DNA of 64,000 nt from Photorhabdus cinerea (GTDB lineage: Bacteria; Pseudomonadota; Gammaproteobacteria; Enterobacterales; Enterobacteriaceae): contig NZ_PUJW01000001.1 in NCBI RefSeq assembly GCF_011189575.1, positions 62,001-126,000 of the forward strand, read 5' to 3'. The notes beneath the pieces are model-generated. The model worked only from the letters and a program-made list of their open reading frames with translations, was not told the origin of the DNA and did not search any database. This document shows positions 27,503 to 37,900 of the stretch, piece by piece. The first letter of the stretch is position 1. Each line of letters begins with the position of its first letter. A program made the position numbers and the translations under genes.

Positions 27503-30500
27503 TTACATTTTCACCTCAGCTGCTGTGTCATTTTCATCCTCATTGACGGTAAACCAGGGAGTGAACAAGGTTCGGCGAAACCAGCCTTTTGCGGTGATAA
27601 CCTTCACTTCTCGACCAACGGGGTCATATATATGGGTATCGGCATAAGCTTCTTTTCGGGTGCTGCTATCGCTAACATAACGCCAATCATTGAGAAAATA
27701 AGGCTGATAGGTCCGTATGGGTTGTCCTTTGTTGTCATATTCAGTACGTCCGGTTACCGCCCAGCGATTATCGGTATCCTCAATTTTCGTGACCAGTGAA
27801 CCCTCTTTGTTGCGTTGCCAGGCTTTTCCTGCCTCATGTCGGACCGCTGCTTGCAGCAAGCGGCCAAAGCCATCACTGAATGTGACTTGTTGGCGAATTT
27901 GTTGAGCCGTATCGTAGCCATAACGATCTGTAGTTAGCGTGAGACTGTGAGGCGGTAAACGGGTACTACTTAACAGGTTGACTGGTTGAGTGGGTACACT
28001 TCGGCTTTGTAACCAGCGACGATGAGCGAGTATGCAAATACGTCCCTCTTCAGTGATGATTCGGGAATTTTGCAACATTTGTTGTTCTTGTGCTGACAGC
28101 GTATTTAGGGTTCTTTGACTTAACACTGGCATCCAGCTTTCCGGTGCATAGACTTGACACTGCGCCACGGGGAGCATCCCGGTCAGATCAATAGCTGCGT
28201 TTACATTGGTTGGTGGAAGGAACTCGGTTTTTTCCGGTGAGGTATAACCAGTCATCACACCATTTTCTGTTCCCCAAAAGCGCTGTGTTATCGGACGGCC
28301 CAGTGCATCCAGCGTGATAAGGTGTACGTTGTCATTTATATCGGTGAGTTGTACGGGAGTCAGAAAACGCCAGTCATATTTTGCTGATGTTGCCAAACCA
28401 GCAGCATTGCGTGTTTGTATCACAACACAATAAGTTGCATCCCAGGTTAGTGTAATTTTCCCCGTGAGCTGTGTATTGCTCTGTTTTAGCGGACGACAGA
28501 ACTGTGTTGCCGTGCCGTAATCGGTATAACCATGACGGGCTGTCCAGACTTTGCCTTCTCCGGTACGAGGGAACAGGTAATCTGCCTGTTGATACCCAGC
28601 TTGTTCCAGAGTTGTTGACAATTTGTCGGAGCTGATACTTCCATCAAACGCTGACAATGTGGATTGATTGAATACAGTCGTCTCTGTGAAAGCAATCAGC
28701 GCTTGCCGTGTTGGTATTGGCAGTGGTGTTACATTTTGCCCATCGGTATAAAATGTTTTTTGTTGACCAAGGTATTCACGCGGTTTGTCATGCGCGATCA
28801 GGCTGTTTTCAGCACACAGAATTTCCAGATTTAAACCACCGACAGGGAGATGTTCAGCGTCATAAGTAAAGATATCACTGCGAGTACCATCCGATAATCC
28901 CAGCATCCTGACGGCGTTGCTGGTTAGATGGTGCCAACTGAATTGTTGATAGGTTAACCGTAATTTATGTTGCTGGTCATCATAACTGCTGGCAAACAGG
29001 GTATCGGGCAATATATCGAGATACGGGCTAGTTGCGGGCTGATTGCGACGAGGATATTGGACTGAAATCCGTTTCAGAGGCTGACCGAATAGATCACTGG
29101 ACAGCGTGATATCTTGGCTGCACTGCGGATCGCTGGCAATACGTTCATAGTGATAACTGCGGCTTTCTGCCACGGATGACCAAAGTACAGGATATTGACT
29201 ATCTGTATTCTGTAATCGGCGTACCTGTGGACGGAATTCGGTGACAGTATAGGGAATTGGTTCTAGTGCACTGCCATCCAAGCCATACAGTTCACTGCGT
29301 AGCGGTTGACCTTTCAGCGCCCGGTATAACCAGTATCGAGTGTTGTCATCTTCTGGTGTCAGGAGAACATCTTTGTTATTTGTCCAGGCGGTAAAGCGTG
29401 GTGTAAAACCATTAAACGCTTGAGTATCGTCCCGCCAATATTCGGCTGATAATGCGTTATCTATTTCAGGTAAACCAGTGGCATACCAGTTTTTGGTCAG
29501 CGCTGGTGGTGTACGTTCAGGTGCATTGCCTTGAGCCAGTTGATGGCTATCCGTTTGTTCAACATAGCCAAATCCACGAAATTCCCGTTCATGTCCGTCC
29601 CAGGCACCGTGGACATAACGTATGGTTGTCACTAATTTGTTGCCGCTGATTTCGTCTTCTGTCTCCGTTTGCCAGAGAGTATGTACTGGGAAGGGCAGAT
29701 AGCAAACCGGTGTTTGTCCAGAAGCCCGCGCCTTGGCTTTTTCATCCAGCCAAAATTGAGCGGAGCTGCGGTAACGCAGAGTGTGATTGGCGCCCATATT
29801 GTTGTTCATTTCACTGAGTAGCCAGGGTTTATGCAGTGTCAGATCGCAACGCCAGTGATGAGGAGCCATATGCGGTACGCTCAGTATCAGGCTGGCGACT
29901 CCTTGGCCTTGAATATCGGCTACTTGTAACTGACAGGTATTATCAAAACGTAGACCATCTGGGAAGGTCAATGTCACAGGGGCGGCAAAACTGTTGCCAC
30001 TTTTATTGAGGAAAATATCCAGACGATTTGTGTGAACATAAATCAGGTCAGTTGGACCGCTGCCATCTAGGTCAGCCAGATAAACCTGAGCAGGGTTAAA
30101 TTCAGTTTCTGGCTGGCTAAATCCTAGTAGGGTAATTGGCTGGCCGAAACGCCCGTGTCCCAGATTTGGCCAACAGGTAACTTTAGTCGCGCTGACTTCA
30201 ACCAGATGTGCTTGACCGGAACCCAGTACATCACTAAAAGCCACTAATTTACGGGCATCAGCGCCCGGTACTGGCAAGGTTACATTACCGGATTGCACGA
30301 CATCCTGCCCTTTGGTAAAGCCGTCACGGGTATTGGCGTATAAACGCACGCTTTTCGGCCCGATCAGTACTAAATCAGAGAGTCCGGCTCCCATTAAATC
30401 CGCAAGTTGGGCGCGGGGATGAAAATATTCTACCGGCAGAGCGTTGAGCGGAGTAAAACGTGTCCAACTGCCATCCGGACGTTGGCTGTGGTATCCCCGT

Positions 30501-31912
30501 AATCCCGGCCCGGTGATTACCCAGTCAAGTTGACCATCGCCGTTGATGTCTACCAACGATGCATTATTTTGCAGAGTGGGAATAACTGATAATGGCTGCA
30601 TTTTTTCCCAGGTGACAGCATCTTGGTCGCTTCCGGTTTGGCGCTGTGCAGCGCGGTACCACCAAGCCCCTTTGTCTTGATACAGAAGACCTGGCAACCC
30701 TTCGCCTTTCAGATCAATCAATTGCCAGCGCTGAATTGCATTGAAATTTTCCAATACATCCATCGGCTGCCAGCGAGCATTATGCTGTGGCGAAAAGTCC
30801 TGATACGCAAATTCTAGTGGCGGAAGGGTGACGGCGGTGCCATCTTGTTCATGTCCCACCTTGCGAACAGATACCAGTGTGCTGGCTATTGCGCTTTCGT
30901 CATAATCCAGTATCAAGCGTGAAACCAGTGTTAGCTCATTGAGCTCTTTTGTCTGACCGGTCAGTGTTTGCAGACGGTGATACATCAGTATCTGGCGGCA
31001 TAAGCGACGAGTACGCAATTCGAAACCATATTCATAACGGGAAAAACAGTCTTGTCGGCAAAGCCAGTTATTCGTTGTTGTAAATGCTGGTGATGTTTGT
31101 AGGTCATTATTGCGTTCGCCGTAATCAAATACTAGACAGAACAGCCAGCTTGCTTGTGACGGGATATGACCGTCCAGACCTGGTAGTGTTTCACTGGCTG
31201 TCAGGTTACCGTAATGTACGGTGTGGAGATAACGTTGAGCCGTAGCTTGTGGATGTGTTGTAATCTCATCAGTTTCACAACCTGCTTCATTTTCGGTGCG
31301 GTACTGATAATAAATTTGCTCACCATGCGGTGACACTGATGCTTCTAGTAGCCACTGGGCTGTTTGCGTAGTTTCTGATGGGTTACTAATACGTGCTTGA
31401 GGATTTTTGCCTAGCAAATGTACCTGTCCATCTGGGCTGTATATCAGCCAAAAATCTGTTGTGTGTGTTGTTTTCGGCTGCCAGTACTCTAACCGGCTGA
31501 AGTGACTTTCCAAGCGGGAACGGTAGCCGGTAACGGTGAAAGTGCTACCCAAATTGATGTCTTGTAATGCGGATTCATCACGGGGGTGATCCACCATAAC
31601 CAGAACTTCGCCTTCCGGTCCGAGGAAGGTATCGGTTTCATTATAATGGGGAACACCAAAATGAGTGCGGCGGCGAACTGCCATAACGTTGCAATCCCAA
31701 CCTAGTCCAAATGGGCTATTACCGGCCCCGCTGTTATAGTTCAGGGTTAATGAGGGGGCATAACCGCGCCCGGCAGAAATGGGCAATGGCAGAGAAAGTG
31801 CGGTCATACCATCCGGTCCGGTGGGGGTTAATGCTTCACCCATACCTGTGATAGCGCCCCCCCCTTTGGGCAACGATAGCTCAGTAATATTGAAATCTTG
31901 TGAATTTTGCAT
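27503..31912 (-). CDS. tcdB: Insecticidal toxin complex B component (TcdB-like)
   Basis: A protein of 1469 residues, the usual size of TcB. The N-terminal SpvB domain begins LPKGGGAITGMGEALTP and includes SLTLNYNSGAGNSPFGLGW. FG-GAP-like propeller repeats (DINGDGQLDW, DLMGAGLSDLVL, DLDGSGPTDLIY, about residues 440-640) and the MidN/MidC and RHS-type shell follow. With a C component it forms the hollow cocoon that docks on the TcdA pentamer and passes the toxin through the channel. A strong AAGGAG site lies 7 nt before the ATG. A hairpin (31928-31946) separates it from tcdA. Because the local tccC is truncated, the partner must come from another locus. Confidence 0.93.
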   Translation of the reverse strand: MQNSQDFNITELSLPKGGGAITGMGEALTPTGPDGMTALSLPLPISAGRGYAPSLTLNYNSGAGNSPFGLGWDCNVMAVRRRTHFGVPHYNETDTFLGPEGEVLVMVDHPRDESALQDINLGSTFTVTGYRSRLESHFSRLEYWQPKTTHTTDFWLIYSPDGQVHLLGKNPQARISNPSETTQTAQWLLEASVSPHGEQIYYQYRTENEAGCETDEITTHPQATAQRYLHTVHYGNLTASETLPGLDGHIPSQASWLFCLVFDYGERNNDLQTSPAFTTTNNWLCRQDCFSRYEYGFELRTRRLCRQILMYHRLQTLTGQTKELNELTLVSRLILDYDESAIASTLVSVRKVGHEQDGTAVTLPPLEFAYQDFSPQHNARWQPMDVLENFNAIQRWQLIDLKGEGLPGLLYQDKGAWWYRAAQRQTGSDQDAVTWEKMQPLSVIPTLQNNASLVDINGDGQLDWVITGPGLRGYHSQRPDGSWTRFTPLNALPVEYFHPRAQLADLMGAGLSDLVLIGPKSVRLYANTRDGFTKGQDVVQSGNVTLPVPGADARKLVAFSDVLGSGQAHLVEVSATKVTCWPNLGHGRFGQPITLLGFSQPETEFNPAQVYLADLDGSGPTDLIYVHTNRLDIFLNKSGNSFAAPVTLTFPDGLRFDNTCQLQVADIQGQGVASLILSVPHMAPHHWRCDLTLHKPWLLSEMNNNMGANHTLRYRSSAQFWLDEKAKARASGQTPVCYLPFPVHTLWQTETEDEISGNKLVTTIRYVHGAWDGHEREFRGFGYVEQTDSHQLAQGNAPERTPPALTKNWYATGLPEIDNALSAEYWRDDTQAFNGFTPRFTAWTNNKDVLLTPEDDNTRYWLYRALKGQPLRSELYGLDGSALEPIPYTVTEFRPQVRRLQNTDSQYPVLWSSVAESRSYHYERIASDPQCSQDITLSSDLFGQPLKRISVQYPRRNQPATSPYLDILPDTLFASSYDDQQHKLRLTYQQFSWHHLTSNAVRMLGLSDGTRSDIFTYDAEHLPVGGLNLEILCAENSLIAHDKPREYLGQQKTFYTDGQNVTPLPIPTRQALIAFTETTVFNQSTLSAFDGSISSDKLSTTLEQAGYQQADYLFPRTGEGKVWTARHGYTDYGTATQFCRPLKQSNTQLTGKITLTWDATYCVVIQTRNAAGLATSAKYDWRFLTPVQLTDINDNVHLITLDALGRPITQRFWGTENGVMTGYTSPEKTEFLPPTNVNAAIDLTGMLPVAQCQVYAPESWMPVLSQRTLNTLSAQEQQMLQNSRIITEEGRICILAHRRWLQSRSVPTQPVNLLSSTRLPPHSLTLTTDRYGYDTAQQIRQQVTFSDGFGRLLQAAVRHEAGKAWQRNKEGSLVTKIEDTDNRWAVTGRTEYDNKGQPIRTYQPYFLNDWRYVSDSSTRKEAYADTHIYDPVGREVKVITAKGWFRRTLFTPWFTVNEDENDTAAEVKM

Positions 31913-31927
31913 ATAAAGACTCCTTGC

Positions 31928-31946
31928 AGGCCCCGTTTGGGGGCCT
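31928..31946 (-). other. Intercistronic hairpin between tcdA and tcdB
   Basis: The perfect 7-bp arms AGGCCCC / GGGGCCT enclose a short loop. On the minus strand (gene direction) no T-run follows, so RNA processing or partial attenuation is more likely than full termination. Degenerate relatives occur at about 39601-39622 and 46551-46573. Confidence 0.6.
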
Positions 31947-31969
31947 GTTTTAATACTTAGTTGAGATGG

Positions 31970-34900
31970 TTATTGGCGAATGGTGTAGCGAATATGCAGA
32001 ATGATGTCGCTCAGACTCTCCAGCATGGCTTTTTGTTTTCCCGTTGCATTTGGGAAGCTCAATGTCAACGTACCATTATCGATTGAGATCCCTTCAAACG
32101 GCAGGAACTTGCCATCATTAAAATCCAGCTGGAACTGACCGCTGTCATTCATCCCATGGGAAACCGCCAGTGATTTGCAACTTTCAGCTAATCCAACGGC
32201 CTCTCCACTATAAGATAGAATCGCTTGTACATTCTGATATGGCCCTAACAGCGCTGGCAGAGTGACACTGAGCTGTTTGATACGGCGAACGTTGCCTACT
32301 CCGCTATCTGTTGGATAATCATCACGGATTTGCAAGTCAGCTAACGAAATGGATGCTTGCAAAGAAGTTTGGGCGTTCCCTGTACCAAACTTCAGGGTAT
32401 TATTCCCGTTACCGGCATTGCCTGATCCACGTCTGACTAGTTCTGCAATTTTCTCCGACAGGGAAAATTGACCTTTATTTTTATAGAGTTCTGCCAGTGA
32501 GACGGTGCGTTCTATCTCCAGTACACGTTGTTCCTGTTTTAGGTGCGCATCTTCCATTTGTGCCAGATTCAGCATCAAGGCTTCACCCGCGAGCAGGCCG
32601 GCATGGGTTCCTTGCCAGGCTCCAGGTTTAATGAAGCGTGCAGAAGCATTATTAGTTTCCCAGCAATAGGCCATTTCTGCCATCAAACAACGGGTTACCG
32701 CCAGATCGTAGAATTGGAAATAAATGGCGGCTAGGCGACCACGTAGCCAGTTGTACAGCGCCTGATTGCTGAACTTACGTTGCAGGAAGACCAATTGTGC
32801 CTGAGTTTGTTTCTGTTGGGTTTTCAGGCTGGTTTTCTGCAACACAGTAGCTTCACGGCGTATAGTCAGTGAATTGAGCTGAGCATCAATTTGTTTCAGC
32901 TCGGTTTCTGCATTATTACGCTGGATTTCCCATTCTTGACGGCGACGACGATAGGCTTCAGATTGGCTGATTTTATCCGCTTCTGTGTTCATGACACTGG
33001 CTGAGAACTCCATGACATTACCTGTAGCTTGAGCAATTGCCCCCCAATGGCTGCCGCCATCAGCGAAACCGAAAATGTTGGGTGCCAGATCAAGTGCTGC
33101 GCCTGCCAGATGTGATGCCTGAAGAGCCGTAGAGAGGCCGGCTACGGAGGCACGCAACGTCATTGCCTGTTTTTCACCGGCATTGATATTTTCATCGAAC
33201 AGTTTACTGTAACTGTCAAAACGTGATTGGGCGCCAGCGCGGTTTTTTTCCAGCACAGTTTTTTCAGCATCCAGTTCTTCGATGGTTTTGTCTTGTATGC
33301 TTAAATTGGTCAATATCAGTTCTGCTGCTTGATTTTGCAACAGCGTATTTAGTGCTTCTGCATCTTGACGTTCGATAATATTTTGTAACGTGGAACCAAA
33401 CTGCGTGAGTTGACTTACCATGCTGCGCGCGTTTTCCAGCATGCGTGGGAAACGCCATAATGATATAAATGGTTGCGGGAGAACCCCTCCGGTCTGTGAG
33501 CTGGCGACAGTGGCGCTGAGCAGCGCTTTTGGATCTGCGGGTGTAGCGTAAATAGGCAGATGCAATGGCTGACCGTCGATAGAAAGGTTATGACGTAGGT
33601 TGTATAACCGTTGTTCCAGTGTCTGCCAGTAGCTCAGCATGACTTCATTGACCTGCGGCAGGAAAAGATCTATTTGGGTGCCGTTTGTAGATTGGCCTTG
33701 TCGTAAGGCGGCCATTGATCGGGAATGAGCTTTTTGTCTCTCAATATTCGCGGTATCTTTCAGATCGGGTTCGCTCCACGCTGAATTGAGTGAAAGATGA
33801 GGTTTATCACCCAATAGGTGTAGTGCCTGCATATACCACATTTTTGCTTCGTTGAGCGTGTCCCGTTCCAGCTGGCGATAAGCATAATCTCCATGTGCTA
33901 TTAGCAGATCAAGGGTCCGCATAAACGTAGCAACTTTGTAATGCATCGGATCATGTTGAGCCACGGCGTCAGGATCAACAGAATCTAGTGGGTCATCGTT
34001 CCAGCTGGTGTCTTCCTGTAATGGACGGACATTCCAGCGGTAATTTTGAATTTGACCATTAACAATATAACCAGACGGATTCCAGACATATTTCAGCCAA
34101 CGGTTAGCTTCATCAAAGTTTTGTTCATGTAGCAAACGTTGAGCAATCAGCATCGGGGTATAATAGAATAGTTCCCAGAAATAGAGACTGTTAGCGCCGC
34201 TGAAATCCATCGGCTCGCTATTTACATCCCTCAGAACATTAACGCTTTCGAAATGGGTCAAAATAGAGTTAGGACTTATTGTGACTACTCCCTTATCATC
34301 TCTGACAAAATGAGGGCCACCCCAGGTACTATCTGACAATGATTTCTGAAAGGTCATATAAACCTTGGCGTGAAAATCTTGATTTAGTGGTGCATCATCA
34401 AGAGGGATAAATAAAGTCATGCTTGCGCTAGTATCGCCTAGCTGACCTGAATAGATGATATGAGAGTTATTATCTGCAACATGTTTGAGATAAAGCTTAA
34501 ACCAGCGTTCATTACCATGAGTCGATGGGTTATAAGGGGGGATGACAAACGTAGCATAGAACCCCTTACCTAATTGCGGCTCCTGAATATTCTGAGTGTC
34601 CATACTTAAGATAGTATTGCTCCCAGCGGTAGCGCGGCTAATTAATTTGCGGGCAAACAGCGTGTTAAGGCGAGTACGGTAGACTCCCCACTGCATATAT
34701 TGCGCCCCGTTTGTATCATGATAAAGGGCCAGGACATTATTATCGGCATTTACCTTACGAGTGACAGTAATACTGAAATGTTCCTCTCCCAGCTTACGAT
34801 CATTTTCTCCTTCGGCAAATGGCTCAGCAAATGCGGTAAAGGTGATATCAATACTGGCTGAATTATTAATAAAATTCAGACCTGAACCATCTATTTCGAG

Positions 34901-37900
34901 GGAATTAAACTGATAAATCATCTCTTCGAAGCTGGGGGATGGCTGAGTGGAAACATATGTATCTGCTGTAAAAGTTTGTACTTTACTGCCAGCATTCACT
35001 GTTACTTTAACTTTTGTCGAAGAAATTGCCGTGTTGATATTTATTGGTCCTGAAACATCAGTAGCAATTCCCATGTGGTCGATCATAAAGAGGTATTTAT
35101 TAAGATCATTGGGCTGATTCTGGGGATCGGTAACATAATCATCACCAATGGCAGCATTGTCTTTGCTCAATGTTCGATGCGCATCAGGTATCCATGCTTC
35201 GACTTTAGATGAATAATTGGTATCCCGATGGAATAATAGTTTTCCTTGATCAAGCTTACTGGCATTTCCACTATACTGATAAATGGGGTAAAACAGTTGT
35301 TTCTTTGTTGAGTGATCTGGATTGACGCCTAAACTGGTATAGATAATAAATTTGTCGCCCAATTTGCCGTATTTCTTCATCAAGTTGCATTGATTACGTT
35401 GTTGTCCCTCATATCCATTATGAATAATTCTTAATTTAGGTGAAATTTTGATTTTTAAATTATCTGATTTAGATTCCAGGCTGATAGCTGAAATATTCCC
35501 ACCATACACCATACCGAGGTTATGCTCTTCCCAAGCGTAACCTTTATTACTGTTTATTGATGAGGGGATTTCATATTTTTCTGCATAGCGGTTATTCACT
35601 CTTCTGATATTGTTTGTATCGAAGTGTTTATAGCTATTATTCCGATAAGACGTAATTTGTGTTGTGGACATATATTTGAAAGACATATCGGAGAAGATAT
35701 ATAGCCCTTGCATTGAGGCGTTTTTATAATTGTCCAATTTATCTTCTTTGCCGTAAAACATAATCAACAAGGTATCTTCACCCTGATAACCTGCACAATA
35801 GAATCCGGGCGCTGTATTGGCCAATTTTAAATCAGATATTTTGCTATTTACATCAAAGGTGATTGGTGTATTCCAGGTTCCGTCATAGCGGATATGTGCC
35901 AGTTTTAATTCATAATAATACTCTTGGGTAGTTTTTTGACCATTTTCTTCCTGTTTAGCAATCTTCTTCTGTTCCAGCCAGGTTATATACAGGCGGGATT
36001 GGTAAACTACCGGGCGGATAGTGTCCTGATAGGGATGAATCGGACAGTCAATTTTGTACCACTCACTCCAGGCGTTAGCAGCGAATTTGCCATTGCTGAA
36101 TTTATTGTGATCCATGCTACGCCAGTAATATTGATTAACTTCTGTTTTACTGTGTCCGATAAAATAGGTTAGTCCCTGATCACTATTAATATTGTCGTGA
36201 TAGGCGCTGACGATCTCCAGGTTAGCTATTTGTTCGAATGACGTTAAATAAGAATTAAAGGCATCTTCTACAATATCGGTATTTAATTGACTCTGGCTGA
36301 CGGATTGCAGCAGTGTATCCATCATTTTTGTTTGTCCGATACGCATGGTCGGATCAATGTAATTTTCAGGGTAATAAACGAGTTTCGATACGCTGGCCCA
36401 AGTACTGTAGCGTTTATTATATTTATCCCAATCGGTAAAGAATTGACGGCTGGTTACATTCTGGACTGTATTTTCCTCTATGTTTTTCAATGCCCGGTTA
36501 ATATACAGTTGGATGCTAGCAATCGCTTCAGCAATTCGCGTGGTTTTAATAGCGGCGGAAACTTGATTATCAATCAATAAATACTGATACAGGTCATCAC
36601 GGTTTTTAATCGCGGGGCCTTTATTAGCGATGTTGCGGATATAGTACTCGCTTAATGCCGTACTGCGGGATTCATCCAGAAATGCATGCAGGGTATTGGC
36701 TTTTGGGGTATCTAAACCCGCGGTTAATGCTGTAGCTATGTTTTCCCACTTGTTATAAGCAGCGGAAAGGTCATTGGTGAGTAATTCCGCCAGATCTGAA
36801 ATATTCTCTGGAGAGACATGTAATTGACGTGCTATATCAACCCATTGCAGAGTGGTGTCGATAGATACCCAATTGATGAAAGGATTGATTGGTTTTATTT
36901 CATTGGTAGTTGTTGAAGGTAATGGGTTATGTCTTTGTTCTAGGGTACTGGCTTGCGACAACAGATTTTCATCAAGCTCCATGGCGTCAGCCAGCTGTTT
37001 TGCCGTTAATGTTCCCTTTTCAAGTTCGGTCAGGACAGAAGAGGCTTTTTTACCCAGTGAGTTAATCCAGTCAGCAAAGCGCTTCATCATTATCAATGAT
37101 AATGCGTTATGTGCTGGTTCCGTTTCGGTTGTAGTACCAAAGACTTGCGGTTTTGTTACAAACAGATGGAAAGCGTTTTCGCTAAGACCAGTGGAACGGT
37201 AGATCAGCGCCAGTTGTGCCAGACACTGGCAGTACTGGATAATGGGTTCAGCTTGTTGCTGGAATTCCGATTGAGTTGTAACAGGGTTTGCCTGCAACCA
37301 GCTCCATAATTTCTCAGCTGTCATTTTTCCTTTGCCGGGTTCTAGCTTATCTGCCCAAGTGAGGATGTCATGTGCTGCATGTTCAGACGGTAATTGCAGA
37401 GCGGCGGTGATATAAGGAGACATGGCTTTTAACAAGTTTTTTTTGGTTTTCTCCATTTTCTTGTCAAAATCCTGTAAGCCGTTATATACGGTATCCAGCA
37501 AATTGTGTATTTCCGGGATCAGCGTTTTGTCATAATCAGTGGTGGTCATTAAGAACAGCTGATATACACTCAGCTTTTGGGTACGTAGCCATTTGGTAAC
37601 GTCATAGAGTCTATTAATTAAAGAGGCCAGCTCATTATCTGTGATTTTGAATAAGTTGGTTTCCGCTTCACCTGTGGCAATTAGCAATAAACCTAATTCA
37701 TCAATAGTCAACTGATGGATATCCGCCAGTAATTTGGCTAGATAAAGATGGGAAAGATTCGCTATATTACAGGTTATTTTCCCGGTAGTACTACCATCAT
37801 TGACGATCTTTAGTAAGCGATAAAGTGAGGCATCATCGACATTAAAAGCACGTTTAAGCGCATTTTTTTTCCAGTTGTTGGTATTTGGATTTAAATCAAT